DNA of 64,000 bases. Source: Malurus cyaneus samueli. Taxonomy: Eukaryota > Chordata > Aves > Passeriformes > Maluridae. The translations under genes were made by a program, and so were the position numbers. This document shows, piece after piece, positions 49,601 through 61,551 of this stretch (within the stretch, counting starts at the first letter, position 1; every line of letters begins with the position of its first letter). Location of the stretch: contig CM019216.1 in assembly GCA_009741485.1 (NCBI GenBank), positions 52,091,943 through 52,155,942 of the forward strand, read 5' to 3'. Below the pieces are notes generated by a model. It was not told the DNA's origin. It made no database searches and worked only from the letters and a program-made list of their open reading frames with translations.

Positions 49601-49869
49601 TAAACAATTTGAATATGTTTTCTGAGGAGTATTTCCTAGGTCAATGAATCCTGGCCTTACTGAGAAAATATATGGTAATGTTCCTCTTACAGGTTGACTG
49701 TGCTGTGTGTTATAAATAATTAAGTTCATCTGAACAAGATCCTTTTTCAAGTCTTATTAAGCTGAATCCAAAATTAATTTATAGAAGGTTTATATCCAGT
49801 TGTTCTGCATTAATCACATCATAGTCATCCATTTTTTGTTCCATAGCATTGTTTTCCCTAACTTACCAA

Positions 49870-50060
49870 CAGACTGTTAACCCTTTTCAGCTCCATTTTT
49901 GCTAGCCTAAACAGACCTGTATTTGCTAGGCTCCTCCTGTGAGACTCTTTCTTCTCCTTGGCACCCCGGTTCTTCTTTGCACTTCTTCCAGACTGAACCC
50001 TTGTTGAATACAGATACAAGAATTTTGTGTAGTATTCCAATTTCCATTCACCTCCAGTAT
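49870..50060 (-). mobile_element. Possible diverged CR1 segment
   Basis: Segment with GCTAGCCTAAACAGACC, CTCCTCCTGTGAGACTC, TTCTTTGCACTTCTTCCAG and GTGTAGTATTCCA spaced as in the distal part of antisense CR1 3' regions. May be a continuation of the 49,326 copy or a separate insertion. Confidence 0.45.
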
Positions 50061-50279
50061 GTAAGAGGTGGGTAACATCAGGGGGTGTGAGCAATGCTGG
50101 CTTGAAACAGACAGAGCCTTGATTTCCAGTTAGTTATAAACTACAACAATCTTTAATGTTGGCTGTAAACTGCCACTGAAAGTTCTACAAGAAATAAAAG
50201 AGAGAGTATCTGGTGTATAATAACGACGCTGTGTCCCATCAGCGTGAGCATCACTGAGTATTTTTCCTTTTTCAATCAG

Positions 50280-50815
50280 TCTTTCGGGGAAGGCTGCTTT
50301 GCTTGCCCCAGGTCTAGTAGAGCTGCTCTTTCTCTCTCCTGGCAAGTTCCACCGGCACCAGCTTCTCTCTGCGCTGGCTCCCCCCGCACAAGGGCGACCT
50401 CACGTATTTCCTGCAGAAGCACAAAAGCCCGCACAAGTTGGTCACCGCACGGAGCCGGTAGAGCGCCTCCCCTGTGGCACACAGTCGCCCCTGAGGGTGG
50501 GGGCCCGACAGGACGGCAGAGCGGAGCCCGGAGAGCCTCCCCAAACCCCGGACCCCGGGATGTCCGGGGATGCTCCAGCGGCTCCCGGCGCTTCCCCGCC
50601 TGCCCGCGCGGGGGCGGCCCCGCCGCACGCTCCGCCCGCAGCGCCCGCTCCGGCATGGATCTGTGCCTTTCCCTGTGCCCGGCATGGATCTGTGCCTTTC
50701 CCTGTGCCCGGCATGGATCTGTGCCCTTCCCTGTGCCCGGCGTGGATCTGTGCCCTTCCCGAGGAAGATTGTCAGGGACAGCCCGAGGGCCGGCAGCAGC
50801 CGGGACAGGTTAGTC
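50280..50815. other. Orphan GC-rich, CpG-dense island with exon-like boundaries
   Basis: Abrupt change from AT-rich flank to CpG-dense DNA. The left edge is a good acceptor on the plus strand (TTTTTCCTTTTTCAATCAG, AG at 50278-50279) and the right edge a donor CAG|GTTAGT (50809). Several long frames are open on both strands, as expected from GC content. One short plus frame (50321-50461) reads TSFSLRWLPPHKGDLTYFLQ and on to a TAG, which I do not recognise. Could be a non-coding exon, a promoter of an unannotated transcript, or a GC-rich insertion. Confidence 0.45.
50652..50760 (+). repeat. 29-bp minisatellite, about 3.7 copies
   Basis: Unit GGCATGGATCTGTGCCTTTC plus CCTGTGCCC begins at 50652, 50681, 50710 and 50739. 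Copies 3 and 4 carry C for T in the GCCCTTCC part and copy 4 has CGTGG. 29 is not a multiple of three, so any reading frame shifts from copy to copy. Confidence 0.92.
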
Positions 50816-50974
50816 CATAAAATAATTAATTCATAAACTAATTAGTCCATAAACAACGTCTTTCAAGCCTGGCTGAGTAGCAAATACTCTCCTGTAATCT
50901 AAAAAATACAAATACAGAGATGTTACAGGTTAAATTCTTTTACTGCTGAAAAAAGTATGTAGACTCGAGTTTAG

Positions 50975-51265
50975 CTCAAAAAAGACCTCCAAAATCATCA
51001 AGTCCAGCTGTCAACCTAGCACTGCTATCTCCACAATGAAACCATGTCCCTAAGTACCAGGTATAGATAATTTTTGAATACCTCCAGTGGTGGTAATTCC
51101 ACCACTTCCCAGAAAAGGCTATTCCAAACATCTTACCACCCTTTCAGCAGAGAAATTTTTCCTAACATCCAATCTAAGCCTCCCCTGGTGCAACTGGAGA
51201 CCATTTCTTCTTGTTCTGTCACTTGTTGCTGGGGAGAAGAGACTGACCCTCACCTGGCTACAGAA
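50975..51265 (-). mobile_element. CR1 LINE 3' fragment, antisense
   Basis: AAATCATCAAGTCCAGCTGT, then CTATTCCAAACATCTTACCA, CCTAACATCCAATCTAAGCC, CCTGGTGCAACTGGAGACCA, TTGTTCTGTCACTTGTTGCT. Same layout as the copy at 49.3 kb. Sits in the SLC2A12 3' region, antisense on the plus strand, so co-oriented with SLC2A12. Confidence 0.82.
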
Positions 51266-51706
51266 CTCAGTAAAAACACAAGAAAATGCCCATCCACAAC
51301 AGCTATCAAAATTCACATAGAGCCTTGAAGTGACACCCAGGATGGGCCAGTTTGAAATGCAGGATCTCTCCTTCCCACTTTCTGCCTGCAACCCAAGACA
51401 CACAGTCCTAAATGCAAGATCAGCATTGCCATCCCATCCAGGAATGCCAGACAGCAAATATGCTGGGGAGCCAGTCCTGGCTGCAGGTGTTCCTTAAAGG
51501 ACTGCTGAAAAAAACCACCTTCCCTTTAGGGCCAGTCCTTCAGTACCAACAAAATATTTGCTTGACCACTGAGATCAACATGCGCAAGCTCGAGCCTTGA
51601 GAGAATCAGATTTTTCCCACATAGCTTCCTTTTTTTTCAATAAGTGGTACTGCAGGGCTTTGTGCCTCTGGCACCTGGGGGATGTGGTTACATGCTTGGT
51701 ACTTAC

Positions 51707-51839
51707 TGTTTAGCTAGTTCCATGGATATTTGCTCCAAAGAGCATCCTTTTGTCTCTGGTATAAACACGATAACAAAAGCCAGTGATGCTAGGCTCATTA
51801 TTGTGTAAATGAAGCACACCCAGGACAAGCCAATGAGCT
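51707..51839 (-). CDS. SLC2A12: SLC2A12 exon with helix 12 and PETKG motif
   Basis: 133 nt. The minus-strand acceptor is TTTGTAG (51840-51846). The exon ends ...GCTAAACA before donor GTAAGTAC (51706 downward), leaving a two-base codon overhang for the next exon. Confidence 0.94.
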
Positions 51840-54154
51840 CTACAAAGGAAGAAGACATGCCTTTGTAAATTTTCAAATATTGCAAATATTTTCAAATATT
51901 TCAAATATTTCAAATATAATTTTTTCTTCTTGTTGCTGTATTTTACAGAACACAGCCCCTAAAGCACAGGAGAAGTTAGAAAGAAGCTAGGCTGTTATTC
52001 TTAGCTCACATGGTTTGGAAAAGAAGAGTGGCTTTTCTTACTCTAATAGTCCTTATGAAAGAAAATTGATGAGCCCATATTGCCCCATTTGGCATGAACC
52101 TATTGGTTTATTTTGCTCACTCTGGATGAAAACAGCGAGTAGGCATTGTTACTAGTTTGTCTGAAGGCAGTGGGGATCACGAGTGCCTTGAATTTTCCCC
52201 TGTGTCTGGTTTTGCTGCACATTCTTTCTTGGAGCAAATCCAAGCATTTTTCACACTGTTACAGTTGTCTCCAGCTAATCCTCCCCACCTGTCGGTTCCC
52301 AGCATCTCACTGTGAGTCATGGGTGCTGTGCAGAAAGTGATCCAAGAGTGAACTCCTAATGGGGCATCAAAAAATTGGTGCTTTTCTGAGCCTACAGTCC
52401 TGGGGCAGGTCCTCAGGCTGAGGGACACACTCTGCAGCCCCAGAAAGTAAAGCATGTACAAACCCAAGAGGCTGCTGCAGCTCTCTTAGCTCTTTTCCCT
52501 GCAAAAAGAAACCCGGACAACTGAGACATTTGTCATGTCATGAGCTGAAAATTGCAGCTGAAGCTTCTGATCCATCTGGCACCTCTGCATCCTACACCCA
52601 AACACAGGTGCTGCTGGCCACTGTGACCTCCACATCTATTCATCTGACAACACAATTCCTAATTCTGCCCTTCTGCCACAGACGAGGAATGCATATTTTC
52701 TTGTACTTACACTTCCATAAATCCAGATTAGACTCAGTTAAGCCAAGAGAGTTAGTGCAGCTTTACAGTGATTGAAACTGAGACTGGGATAACAGCGAGA
52801 TGTGCATTAGCAAGGAACAATGCATGATAAGGGGGGACCTCTCAGTGAAACCGAGCACCTCAGGTCTGCACTAGGTGGTTTTGGGGACATTTCCTAAGGA
52901 ATAACTCCAGTCTGGTCCAAGGGCTGAATATGTGTTGGCAGCTGGAGTGCATTCACAATGCATTTTCTCGTTTGGTTTTGTCCAAGAGCTTGTGCAGTTC
53001 AGGAGTGCATTTCTGCAATGCAAACCAAAGTGGGAGCAACTGCATGGTTTCCTTCTGAGGAAGACCCTTGATACAATTAAAGTGCTGGTGTGAGCACAGT
53101 GAAGTTTACCAGTCATATTTTTCCTAGTTTTAATCAAAATAACACTCAGGATGCAGGATGGGGATTTTTATTTATCTCTTTACTTCTTCTTTCAAATTTT
53201 AGGAAAGAAAACACAAATGTGAGACCCATTTTAGCAACAGATCACACTCATTTTCAAAGCTGCCTCAAAAAACATCTAACAGGGTGAAAACCACCTCGAC
53301 TTTTTGTGAGTTGATTGTCTGACTCCATGGAGAATAATGTAAACTTAAGGGAAACCTGAAATTTCTGTTCCCTTATTTTGATTTCCAGCACATGTTTTCC
53401 TCATAATAAGACTGAAAATTAAAATTTGAAAAGCCTTGTATAATTTAAAACTAGAAAAAAGAATTTGCTAATCAATAAATTTCAGTATCAGCATTTAACC
53501 TTCCCCTTTGTTTATCATCACATTAGAAGTTACTCTATGGTACATTCTTGCATTCAAATGAGAAATACTTTTACCTCACAAAGAGTTTTTTTTCCTAAAG
53601 AAAATTTTCTCAAAGCCAAGACATTCCTGTGAAAAGGAATGAATTAAATGGGATTGTGTTTTAAAATGTCTGATCAGAAAAGCTGTGGTCTGATCTAGAA
53701 CAGAACTTCCATTGATTTCAGAAGATGCAGGGCTTAATCCTGAACTTTATGTATTTTTCAGCCTAGCAAGGCAATTGTGTTTTTAAGGCCTAAATTTCAC
53801 AGCCTGTGGAGTTGATGTGCAAGGTGGTCTGACAGGCAGCACTGTGAGGCTGAAGTTACTGGCAGAAATGTAGAGAGATGTGATGGGAATGGTGAGGTTA
53901 TGACAGCACCTAAACAGAAATCTTGGCTCCTGGAGCATCACAGCTGCAATTTTAGCTATGCTGTTTGCATAAGAGAGGTTTATTTTTCATAATTGAGAAT
54001 ATGAACTTGGAGGGACACGCAGAAATCTTACCAGTTACCGTCAAAAACGTCAAGGAGATGAGCAGATTTATACCCCAGTTCATGCTGGATGTCAAAGCCA
54101 TGGCCCGTCCTCTGATCCCACCGGGGAAAATTTCACTCAGGACCAGCCAGGACA
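51707..54154 (-). CDS. SLC2A12: GLUT12 facilitated sugar transporter, partial (two internal coding exons)
   Basis: Minus-strand join of 54154..54032 and 51839..51707. GLUT12 is a class III facilitative hexose transporter with 12 membrane helices, moving between endomembranes and plasma membrane (family knowledge). The first exon reads [20 protein letters not shown] then [19 protein letters not shown]: the loop 10/11 signature and helix 11. The second reads [27 protein letters not shown], then [17 protein letters not shown]: helix 12 and the sugar-transporter PETKG motif (51745-51759). The exon join makes a Glu codon (G|AG). The large upstream exon (helices 1-10) is absent from the window, so the gene runs off the right edge. 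The C-terminal exon is not securely found. Transcribed toward TBPL1 (tail-to-tail). Confidence 0.95.
51866..51920. repeat. Tandem TTTCAAATA-type repeat beside an SLC2A12 exon
   Basis: Five to six imperfect copies of a 9-10 bp unit (TTTCAAATAT). On the minus strand they lie about 25 bp upstream of the exon acceptor at 51840, in the branch-point/polypyrimidine neighbourhood. Confidence 0.8.
54032..54154 (-). CDS. SLC2A12: SLC2A12 exon with [11 protein letters not shown] motif and helix 11
   Basis: 123 nt. The minus-strand acceptor is TATTTCAG, ending at 54155. The exon starts with two bases of a split codon and ends in one base before donor GTAAGA. Corresponds to human exon 3 by content and length as I recall it. 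Confidence 0.95.
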
Positions 54155-57100
54155 CTGAAATACAAGGAAAAAACAATGTTGTCTTTGGAAGGATGGCTCT
54201 CCTTGCTGTAAATCTAGGTAATCCATGGATTCAGGTGAGGCCACCTGAAACAATAAGCTGTTTTTCCGGGTGTGAGGTTTGTAAGACCCATGTTCTGCAG
54301 GCAGCTGGGGAGGTGAGCTCTGGCCGCCCATCTGGGTCTGAAAGGGGGTTCTGACTCAATAACTCTCGAGTGGCATAGCACTAATGGAAGTGGGGCAGCA
54401 AACCAAAGCAATCTTCAGCCTCAGAGGGGCACTGTGAGTTTTTGCCACTTTATAAATCAACCTGCCACACTGAAGTATGCTTGCTATTCCAGCTCCCTGC
54501 TCCATATAAATGAGATTGCTGAGGTACAAATGAAGAGAGAGGGAGTGATTTTTGACTCGTTCATATCACGCCACACCACACCACAGGTGATCTGAATGCT
54601 GGTGTTGCTAGCTCACAAAAGCAAATTCAGACATGAAGAGCTGGCTGTGTAACCACCTTAGCAAGAGCATTTGATAGCAAGAGCAAAAGAAACAAAAAAT
54701 GACAAAAAGTAAGAGACATTTTTGTACCATTTCTGATTATTAGAAAACAAATGAACAAAAACCCACAGACAAATAATACAAAGCCTAGCCAAAACCTCTT
54801 CTCCTTTTATTGACAAGCAAAATGCATTAGCAAGAGGCTACTGTGTGGAGATGCTGTGGGTTAGCACATGTCTGGCACAAGAACAGCAAGGTACACGTGA
54901 ATGAGCTGTGTCTTTGGACACTATGATATGGCCATTATAAATTGCTCCTCTGGGCTGTTATTTCTGCAGAATGACAGATGGGAGTCTACTCAGGACACTT
55001 GTACTGAGCAGTCTAAAAGATACATTTTAAAAATAGGCTCCTGCATGTCCAAGTGTGTTTCATACTGTACCATCCCTTTGGAGGTTTGTAGAATTCCTGT
55101 GTGACACCACTGGTAGAGACAGAGAAAAAAAGGTTCTCCAGGAGGAGACTAGAAAAGACTAGGTGAAATGGGAAAAAAAACCCCTGAGTTTAGAGTAAAA
55201 AAAAAAAAAAAAAAAACGCTGAGAAATTCTAGATTTCTTTGTACCAAAGATTTGAATTTAACATTTTTTTGTGGACCTGGCCCAGATTTTTATATTTTTT
55301 AAAGAAAAATATAAAAAGCTTCACTCCCACAACGGAAGTGACCCAGAATAGTGATGATTTTATTACTGAGGACCAAGATTGGACTTCATAACCCTGTTGG
55401 GCATAGTCAAGTTGCCATCCCACAGCCACCATATCTAACAGCTTTTTTTATTTTCTTTTTTTTTTTAATGACTTGGATCACGTCAAATTTTAACACTCTT
55501 GCTGCTGAGAACACAAATGTTGTTGTAAAGGAATGCCCTTGGCACATTCTGTGGAGTGCCCACAGATGAGGTGGAAGCAAAGAAGCAGCGAATTGACTCC
55601 TCAAGCAGGTGTTTTCCCCTGCCCCTGAGCAAATTCATGGGGATGTCATGATTGTGTTTTGCTCCTCCTCAGCACCAGGGCTGTTGAAACCAGTTTTGTT
55701 AGCCACAGCTGATACATTTCAGGACAGGGAGTGCTACCTGAAAAGCAAAGCAGCAAGTAAGCACCAGGCAAAGGGCAAGCATGGCCCCTGGAGTTCATCT
55801 CCGCAGGAAGGCCTGCCAGGCAGCACCCAAGCTCACTGCAGAAGTTATTATACACCCCACACTGTCAAAAGGGATATTTGCTGTCACATTAAAATTAAAA
55901 TAAAGGTTGAAAGAATTCAAACCCACTTTCTGCTGGGCATAAACCACCCTCCAGGAACAAAGAAGTGTTCTGGGTACTGGAGGATGGCTCATGCTGCAGC
56001 TGAAATTTGTGGCACTGTGGCCACTCCAATGCGGTGCAGTTTTCCAAGGACAGTCTGGCCCTTTCAGGCTAACTGGTAGTTTGTCTGGAGGTTTAAATCA
56101 TGTTGTTTTTCTGTTCAGAAACCAAGATTCTCGAGGATCTGCATCAACAGTAACAGTGGTTTGCTGCTTTTATTGCAACAATTTATTTAGCTCAGATAGA
56201 TCGCACCAAAACACCAGGACTGTTCTCCATGCCTGCTACATCCACTGGCATGGCCCTGACCTCTGCTTAGCTGGCAAGGAATGGATTGGCTGATTCCCCA
56301 GGGAGAAAGAACAGTTGTAGGAATCTGAGACTACAGTCTGTTTACTTCTTCCCCCAAGCTGAAGCAGCAATAACCATCGATTGTTTGCTTTTAGCACCTC
56401 TCTGGGATTGTGTTTACTATTTGCACCTTTGCCAAAAAGCAGCAGCTGCTGTAGGTGTGGCATTCAATGACTTGCTCTGGGGGAGCAAGTGCAGGCTCCC
56501 ATTCCTAATGACTGCTGCTGCCTTCTGTGCTGTGCACACAGCACTGCAGAAATTCAGCCTGGCACTCCCAAAGACACTGCCTTCACCAGCCTAAGCAGTG
56601 GCATTCTACAGGGGAAACCACCCTGTCCTTGAACAGAGCATCCAAACACCACCCTCCAACCCCCACCCTCCACCTGCTATGTAATCCAACAGTATTTCCA
56701 AAGGATGCTGTGTTAGCAACCACACACGCTGTAGTTTCCAGTGTCTGCTCCAGTGTCCTTGCCTGGCATTAGTGGAAGGGATGGGAAAAGAGCTGGTGCT
56801 GCCCAGGTCAAATGCAGGGGAGAGGTGAGGCTAAGGGCTGGTCAGCATGATTCTCTGTGCTCGATACAACAGCCACGGGATTTGTTTGCTGCCGGCAGTA
56901 ACTCACCTTTGCTGACCTGCACTGTGTTGTGTGTTGACAGCAATTAAGAAAAATTGTGCAGTTTAATGGTCCTTTGTTATGGTACAATACAGAGAAAAGA
57001 ACACACGCTGCAAATGCAGACAGAAATACTGCACTGGATCAGGAAGCGTCACTGTTTCATTAAATATCACAAACTAGAAGGCCTGATATTCCTTGCCCAA

Positions 57101-60100
57101 GTGGAAAGAGCAGAGGATTCAGATATAATAAACAACCCCACAACCAGGATGGTGACATTCACCTCTAAACAAAGTCACAGTGGCTGTAAAAGCAGGAAAC
57201 AGAATAATAATGGAAGATTTCAGCTAGTCCCATTAGGACTGAATAAATTGCATAATGGAGCACAGTGCTGGGAGTACATTTTGCATACCAGAGATGATGG
57301 TTTCTGTTAGCACTTTGTTGGATATTTAATGAGAGGAAAAAAGGCAAATTATGCTGCAGTGCTGAGCCTGGGTAGTTCAAAATGCAACCATGACCAAGTT
57401 GCTCTCTTATACTGGTTATAACATTTAAAATTCAATATTCTTGTAGAAAGGGAAAAGTCAAGAGCCCACCACATTTTGTTTTGAAAGGAGAACAGTATTA
57501 GCATAAGCCTGATTTCTATAAAGATCAGGGTAAGGCCTTCAGTGGTGCTACAGAGAATGTTTTAATTACATGGTTGAAGGCTTAAAATACACATACAACC
57601 AAATAAATGAGAAATAGCTCAGCACAGATAAACTGCTGAATGAAGAAAACTGTTAGGAATGAACCTTTTGAAAAGGTGTACACTGTATCCAGACAAAGAA
57701 AACTCAGTATGATTGCTGAAATGTTACATTCACTATCATCATCAGGCAGCTGAGTGTTTTGAGAGTGGGCTGGCTGAGAGGATGAGAGGCCAGGGATGGA
57801 GGCAGGGACATCCCAATATTAAAGAAAACATTCCACTGGGATGCAGAAAAGGGGCCACTCTGTTAGACTGGCTGGCTGGAGCTAGGATAAAGCTGAGTGA
57901 TCTCAGATGGAAATGGGAACGTGTACAGTCCTAGGGAAAAAAGTGCCTTTTGGAAAGAGTTGAGGAACATGGGGTTAGAAGCTGTGCTTTTCTGTCTCAA
58001 AGGGCTTTGGTGAGGTGTTGTGGGTCAGAAGAGAAGTAATGGGCAAAGAGCAGATAAATAGATGAGGTCTCTTCATCTTAGACAGCACAAAGAGATGGGG
58101 ACAGACAGAGCAGTGGGGACAAATAGAACAGAGAGGGTAGTCACATTTTTCAAGATACAAACCAAGCAAATCAAAGTGAAATTACCCAGTACAGCAGTTA
58201 GGTGAGGCAGAAGGATCTGCTGTTCATGCAATGTGTATTTCAACTGTGGAGCTCACTTTCACAAGATGCTTCAGATGTGAAAAATATTGGAAGGTTATAT
58301 CATTAAATACTGGGTGTTAAAACATTGTTTCTCTGTATGTGCAGAAAAAGATCCATCCAGAACTATTTTTCACAATAGTAAAAATAAATCCTCAAGCTTT
58401 TTCTTGAAGTTTTCTAAACTACAGATGGGCAGAAGGACACACTGCACAAGCTGCACGGGCCTTTTCCTCTGCACTGTGTCTCATCACTTGTTACTGGCTC
58501 TGGTTGGAAGCAGGGTAACACACTGAGTAGACTTTTTGTGTGGACTTTTTGTTTGAGCCAACATGGCCAAACCAATGAAATTTATATCTGGGCTGTAAGC
58601 TCTGATACTTATATCAGAGAAGCAGGAAAATATGAGAATAACTGAGAAATACTGTGAGCTTGAAGGTGCTCAACATTCAAGTGATGTACATGAATGAAAA
58701 GGTCCTTGTTTTGACTTTTTTCCTGCCAGGAGGTAGAAACAAATTGGAAGCTGCTCAGCAGCTCTCATTAATGAAATATTAGATTCCCTTGGTATTCATT
58801 TGCTGCTTAGCATTTTTTTTTCCTGTACCTGCATTGTGTGAGATTAAATTCTTTATGGTGAGGTTTAGAAAATGGCCATTGCAATACTTGAAATAATTCA
58901 CGTTTCTGAGTAAAACCCAGGAAAGAGATTAAGTGGACTTACAACTTAGGAGGGAAGTAGGCAGAAGTATTTTAGACTTTGAAAAGGAGGACTGGGTTGT
59001 TAACAAGGTCCAAGGGAAGATAAAGAAGGGATTATCTCATGAAGTAACACAGACAGATCATCTGAGAATGTCTAACAAATGATCAGTGCTGGGGAAGGAT
59101 GCAAACAAGTCACTGCAAAGCTGCCATGAGACAGCAGGACTTGGATAATGACTGGCTTTGCCAAGATCAGACATTTACTCCAGGCTTATGAAACCCAACA
59201 GGTGTTCCATTTTCCTGGCTTCTGGCTTTGCTGGGTATTACCAGAAATAGCCAGGTGGCCAACCACTTCCCAACAAAGGTCAGGTTCAGCACTGGTTGGT
59301 CTTGATTTCATAGGGGACGTTGTGCCATTGATGGGGATGGCACAGACCATGTGCCGTTTATCAAAGGGGATGGCACAGACCTTCACAGTGTGTGTGGTGA
59401 TGAGCTGTGTGCCTGTGAGGGCACGCAGAGCTGGGACAGAGCTGGATGTGGGGGGACACGCTGCTGCTGTCACACACCAGAGCTGTCCTGGCACGGCTCC
59501 CAGCACCCACACAATGCAACCCTGGCAAAGACTCACAGCAGATCCAGTGAAAGGCATCTGGGGGGCTGGCAAAAGTGAGGGATGCTTATCCTGGAACAAG
59601 GACAGGGTGGGAGGGAGTTTGTTCTTTTCCAAAGCAGGTAAAGGAGACATGACACACAAAAAGTGGACTTCAACTCTACCCATGGTTTTGTACAAGAAGC
59701 CAAAATGGACAATTGTGACTGGCATTAAAAATCTATCTAATCTCTTTTGGCTTAAAAAGAGATGTCTTTCTCTCTGTCTCTGCCACATAATATAAGACTA
59801 AAGTGGCTGTTAAAAATTAATAACTGGTAAATACAGAGCAAATGAGCAGCTTACTGCTTTGGAGAGCATGGAAGCTGCCAACAGAGTGCCAGTCTGACAG
59901 GGTCAAGTCCTACCCTGTGTGTGCACATTAAAAAGAGTGGAATTGGTGCATTGCTGACAGATGGGGGAGTCAGGAGAAGCCTCAGCTAATCTCATGCCTC
60001 TGGCTGCATTCTGATCTCTGCAGATAAAAGCAATAAATATGTACCTCAATTCTATGGCTTTCAAGGTGCTTCTCTCCAAGCAGAAGACCACTGGCTGCAA

Positions 60101-60895
60101 GATACCTGATGCCATTGGTGATCCAGAAGAAGCTGATGTGGTGTGCCAAATCTAAATTATTTTTCTTTTTTTTTGTGGTACAATACAATGCTGTTTCTAA
60201 TGGTTAACCCTGTAGGGGCAACTGACTCCTTGCAGTAACATTTTTAGGCCAAGTGGGATTCAATGCTTTTTTATCAGAGTACTTAAAAATTTTGCCCAGT
60301 ATTTGTGTTATTTACATCACTATCTAATAGGCAGGCTGAGCACTCATACGTGGTTTTTTTAAGGAACCTTGAAGAGGACCACTGAAATCACACATGCCTC
60401 CACTAATTTATGTCAGGGCAGCAGGAGGTGTTTGGGGGAAGATACTGATTCCAAAGCATTATCTCCTTTGCCTGTACTGCAGGCCACTTGAGATGGAGAG
60501 CAGTGAGATGTAATTAACATCTGATTTTCCTAGTGATCCTTCCTCCCTTAACCTTCTCACCACTCTAGGCCTGCATTTTAATGCTTTTTTTTTTTTTTTA
60601 CTATTTGAATTTTCATCTCCATGAACTTGAAGATAATGTTATGGCTCATATGGGCTTTCTTTTTAAATGCAAGGTGTTCAATCTATTCTTAAATCTGTTT
60701 TCAGTGGTCTTCAATTGTTGTCCATTTTCATTTAAAAAGAATAATTGCAAACTACCTTCCTTAAAGACGGTGATTTCCATCTGAAGGATTACTAGGCAAG
60801 TAGTGATAGATATATAAGGATCTAGAAATCATAGAAGACTCTCTGATTTGTAGATGCCAAATAAAAGTGCTCAGCAGCAAGGGTATCAATAAAAT
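54155..60895 (-). other. SLC2A12: SLC2A12 intron (upstream of the EIFPGG exon), left part
   Basis: Intronic on the minus strand because the next upstream exon is not found before the window edge. No secure nested gene; overlapping long ORFs at 59148-59795 are discussed in findings. Confidence 0.6.
55197..55216 (+). repeat. Poly(A) tract in SLC2A12 intron
   Basis: Run of about 20 A just after a shorter A8 run at 55172. Confidence 0.9.
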
Positions 60896-61551
60896 TGTCT
60901 TGGTTTCAGCTGGCAGAGGGTCTGTTTTCTTCTGAGTAGTTGGTACAGTGCTGTGTTTTGAATTTAGTATGAGAGGAGTGTTGGTAACGCACTGATGTTT
61001 TAGTGGCAAGGAGTGCTTATCCCAAATCAAAGACTTTTCAGTTTTCCATGCTCAGTTTTCCATTCCCAGCGAGCAGGTGCACAAGAAGCTGGGATGGAGC
61101 ATGGCCAGGACAGTTGAGAGGAACTGACCAAAGGGATATTCTATATCAGAGACCATCATGCCCAGATTATAAACTGGGAAGAGCTGGCCAGGAGCCACTG
61201 GTCACTGCTCAGAAACAGTCTGCCCCTCAGACAGAGGGAAGTGAGCAACTGCACTGTGCATCACTTGTTTCCTTGGGTTTTTTCCTCTTTGGCAACTCCC
61301 ATTTTCATCACAGTTACTGGTATTATTTTTATTATTATCATCATTAGAATTAGAATTATTCTCTTTTTTTGTTTCTTTCAATTATTAAACTGTCTTTAGC
61401 TCAAGCCATGAGGTTTATCTGTTGTTTCTTTTGTTTGTTTGTTTTGTTTTTGTTTTTTTCCAGTTCTCCTCCCTAGTGTGTAAGGAGCAGGGGAAAGAGT
61501 GAGCAAGCAGCTGTGAAGTACTTAGTTGCCAGATAGGGTTAAAAAAGAAGA
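60896..61551 (+). mobile_element. Solo LTR of an avian endogenous retrovirus
   Basis: Starts TGTCTTGGTTTCAGCTGGCA and runs through GGTACAGTGCTGTGTTTTGA, ACGCACTGATGTTTTAGTGG, CACAAGAAGCTGGGATGGAG. It has a TATA box TATAAA at 61168-61173 and ATTAAA poly(A) signal at 61384-61389 inside TTATTAAACTGTCTTTAGCT, and ends near TTAGTTGCCAGATAGGGTTA. This is the familiar U3-R-U5 order of a common songbird LTR. No internal retroviral sequence or second LTR is seen on either side, so it is a solo LTR. The 3' boundary is degraded and I could not find a clear target-site duplication. Confidence 0.82.
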
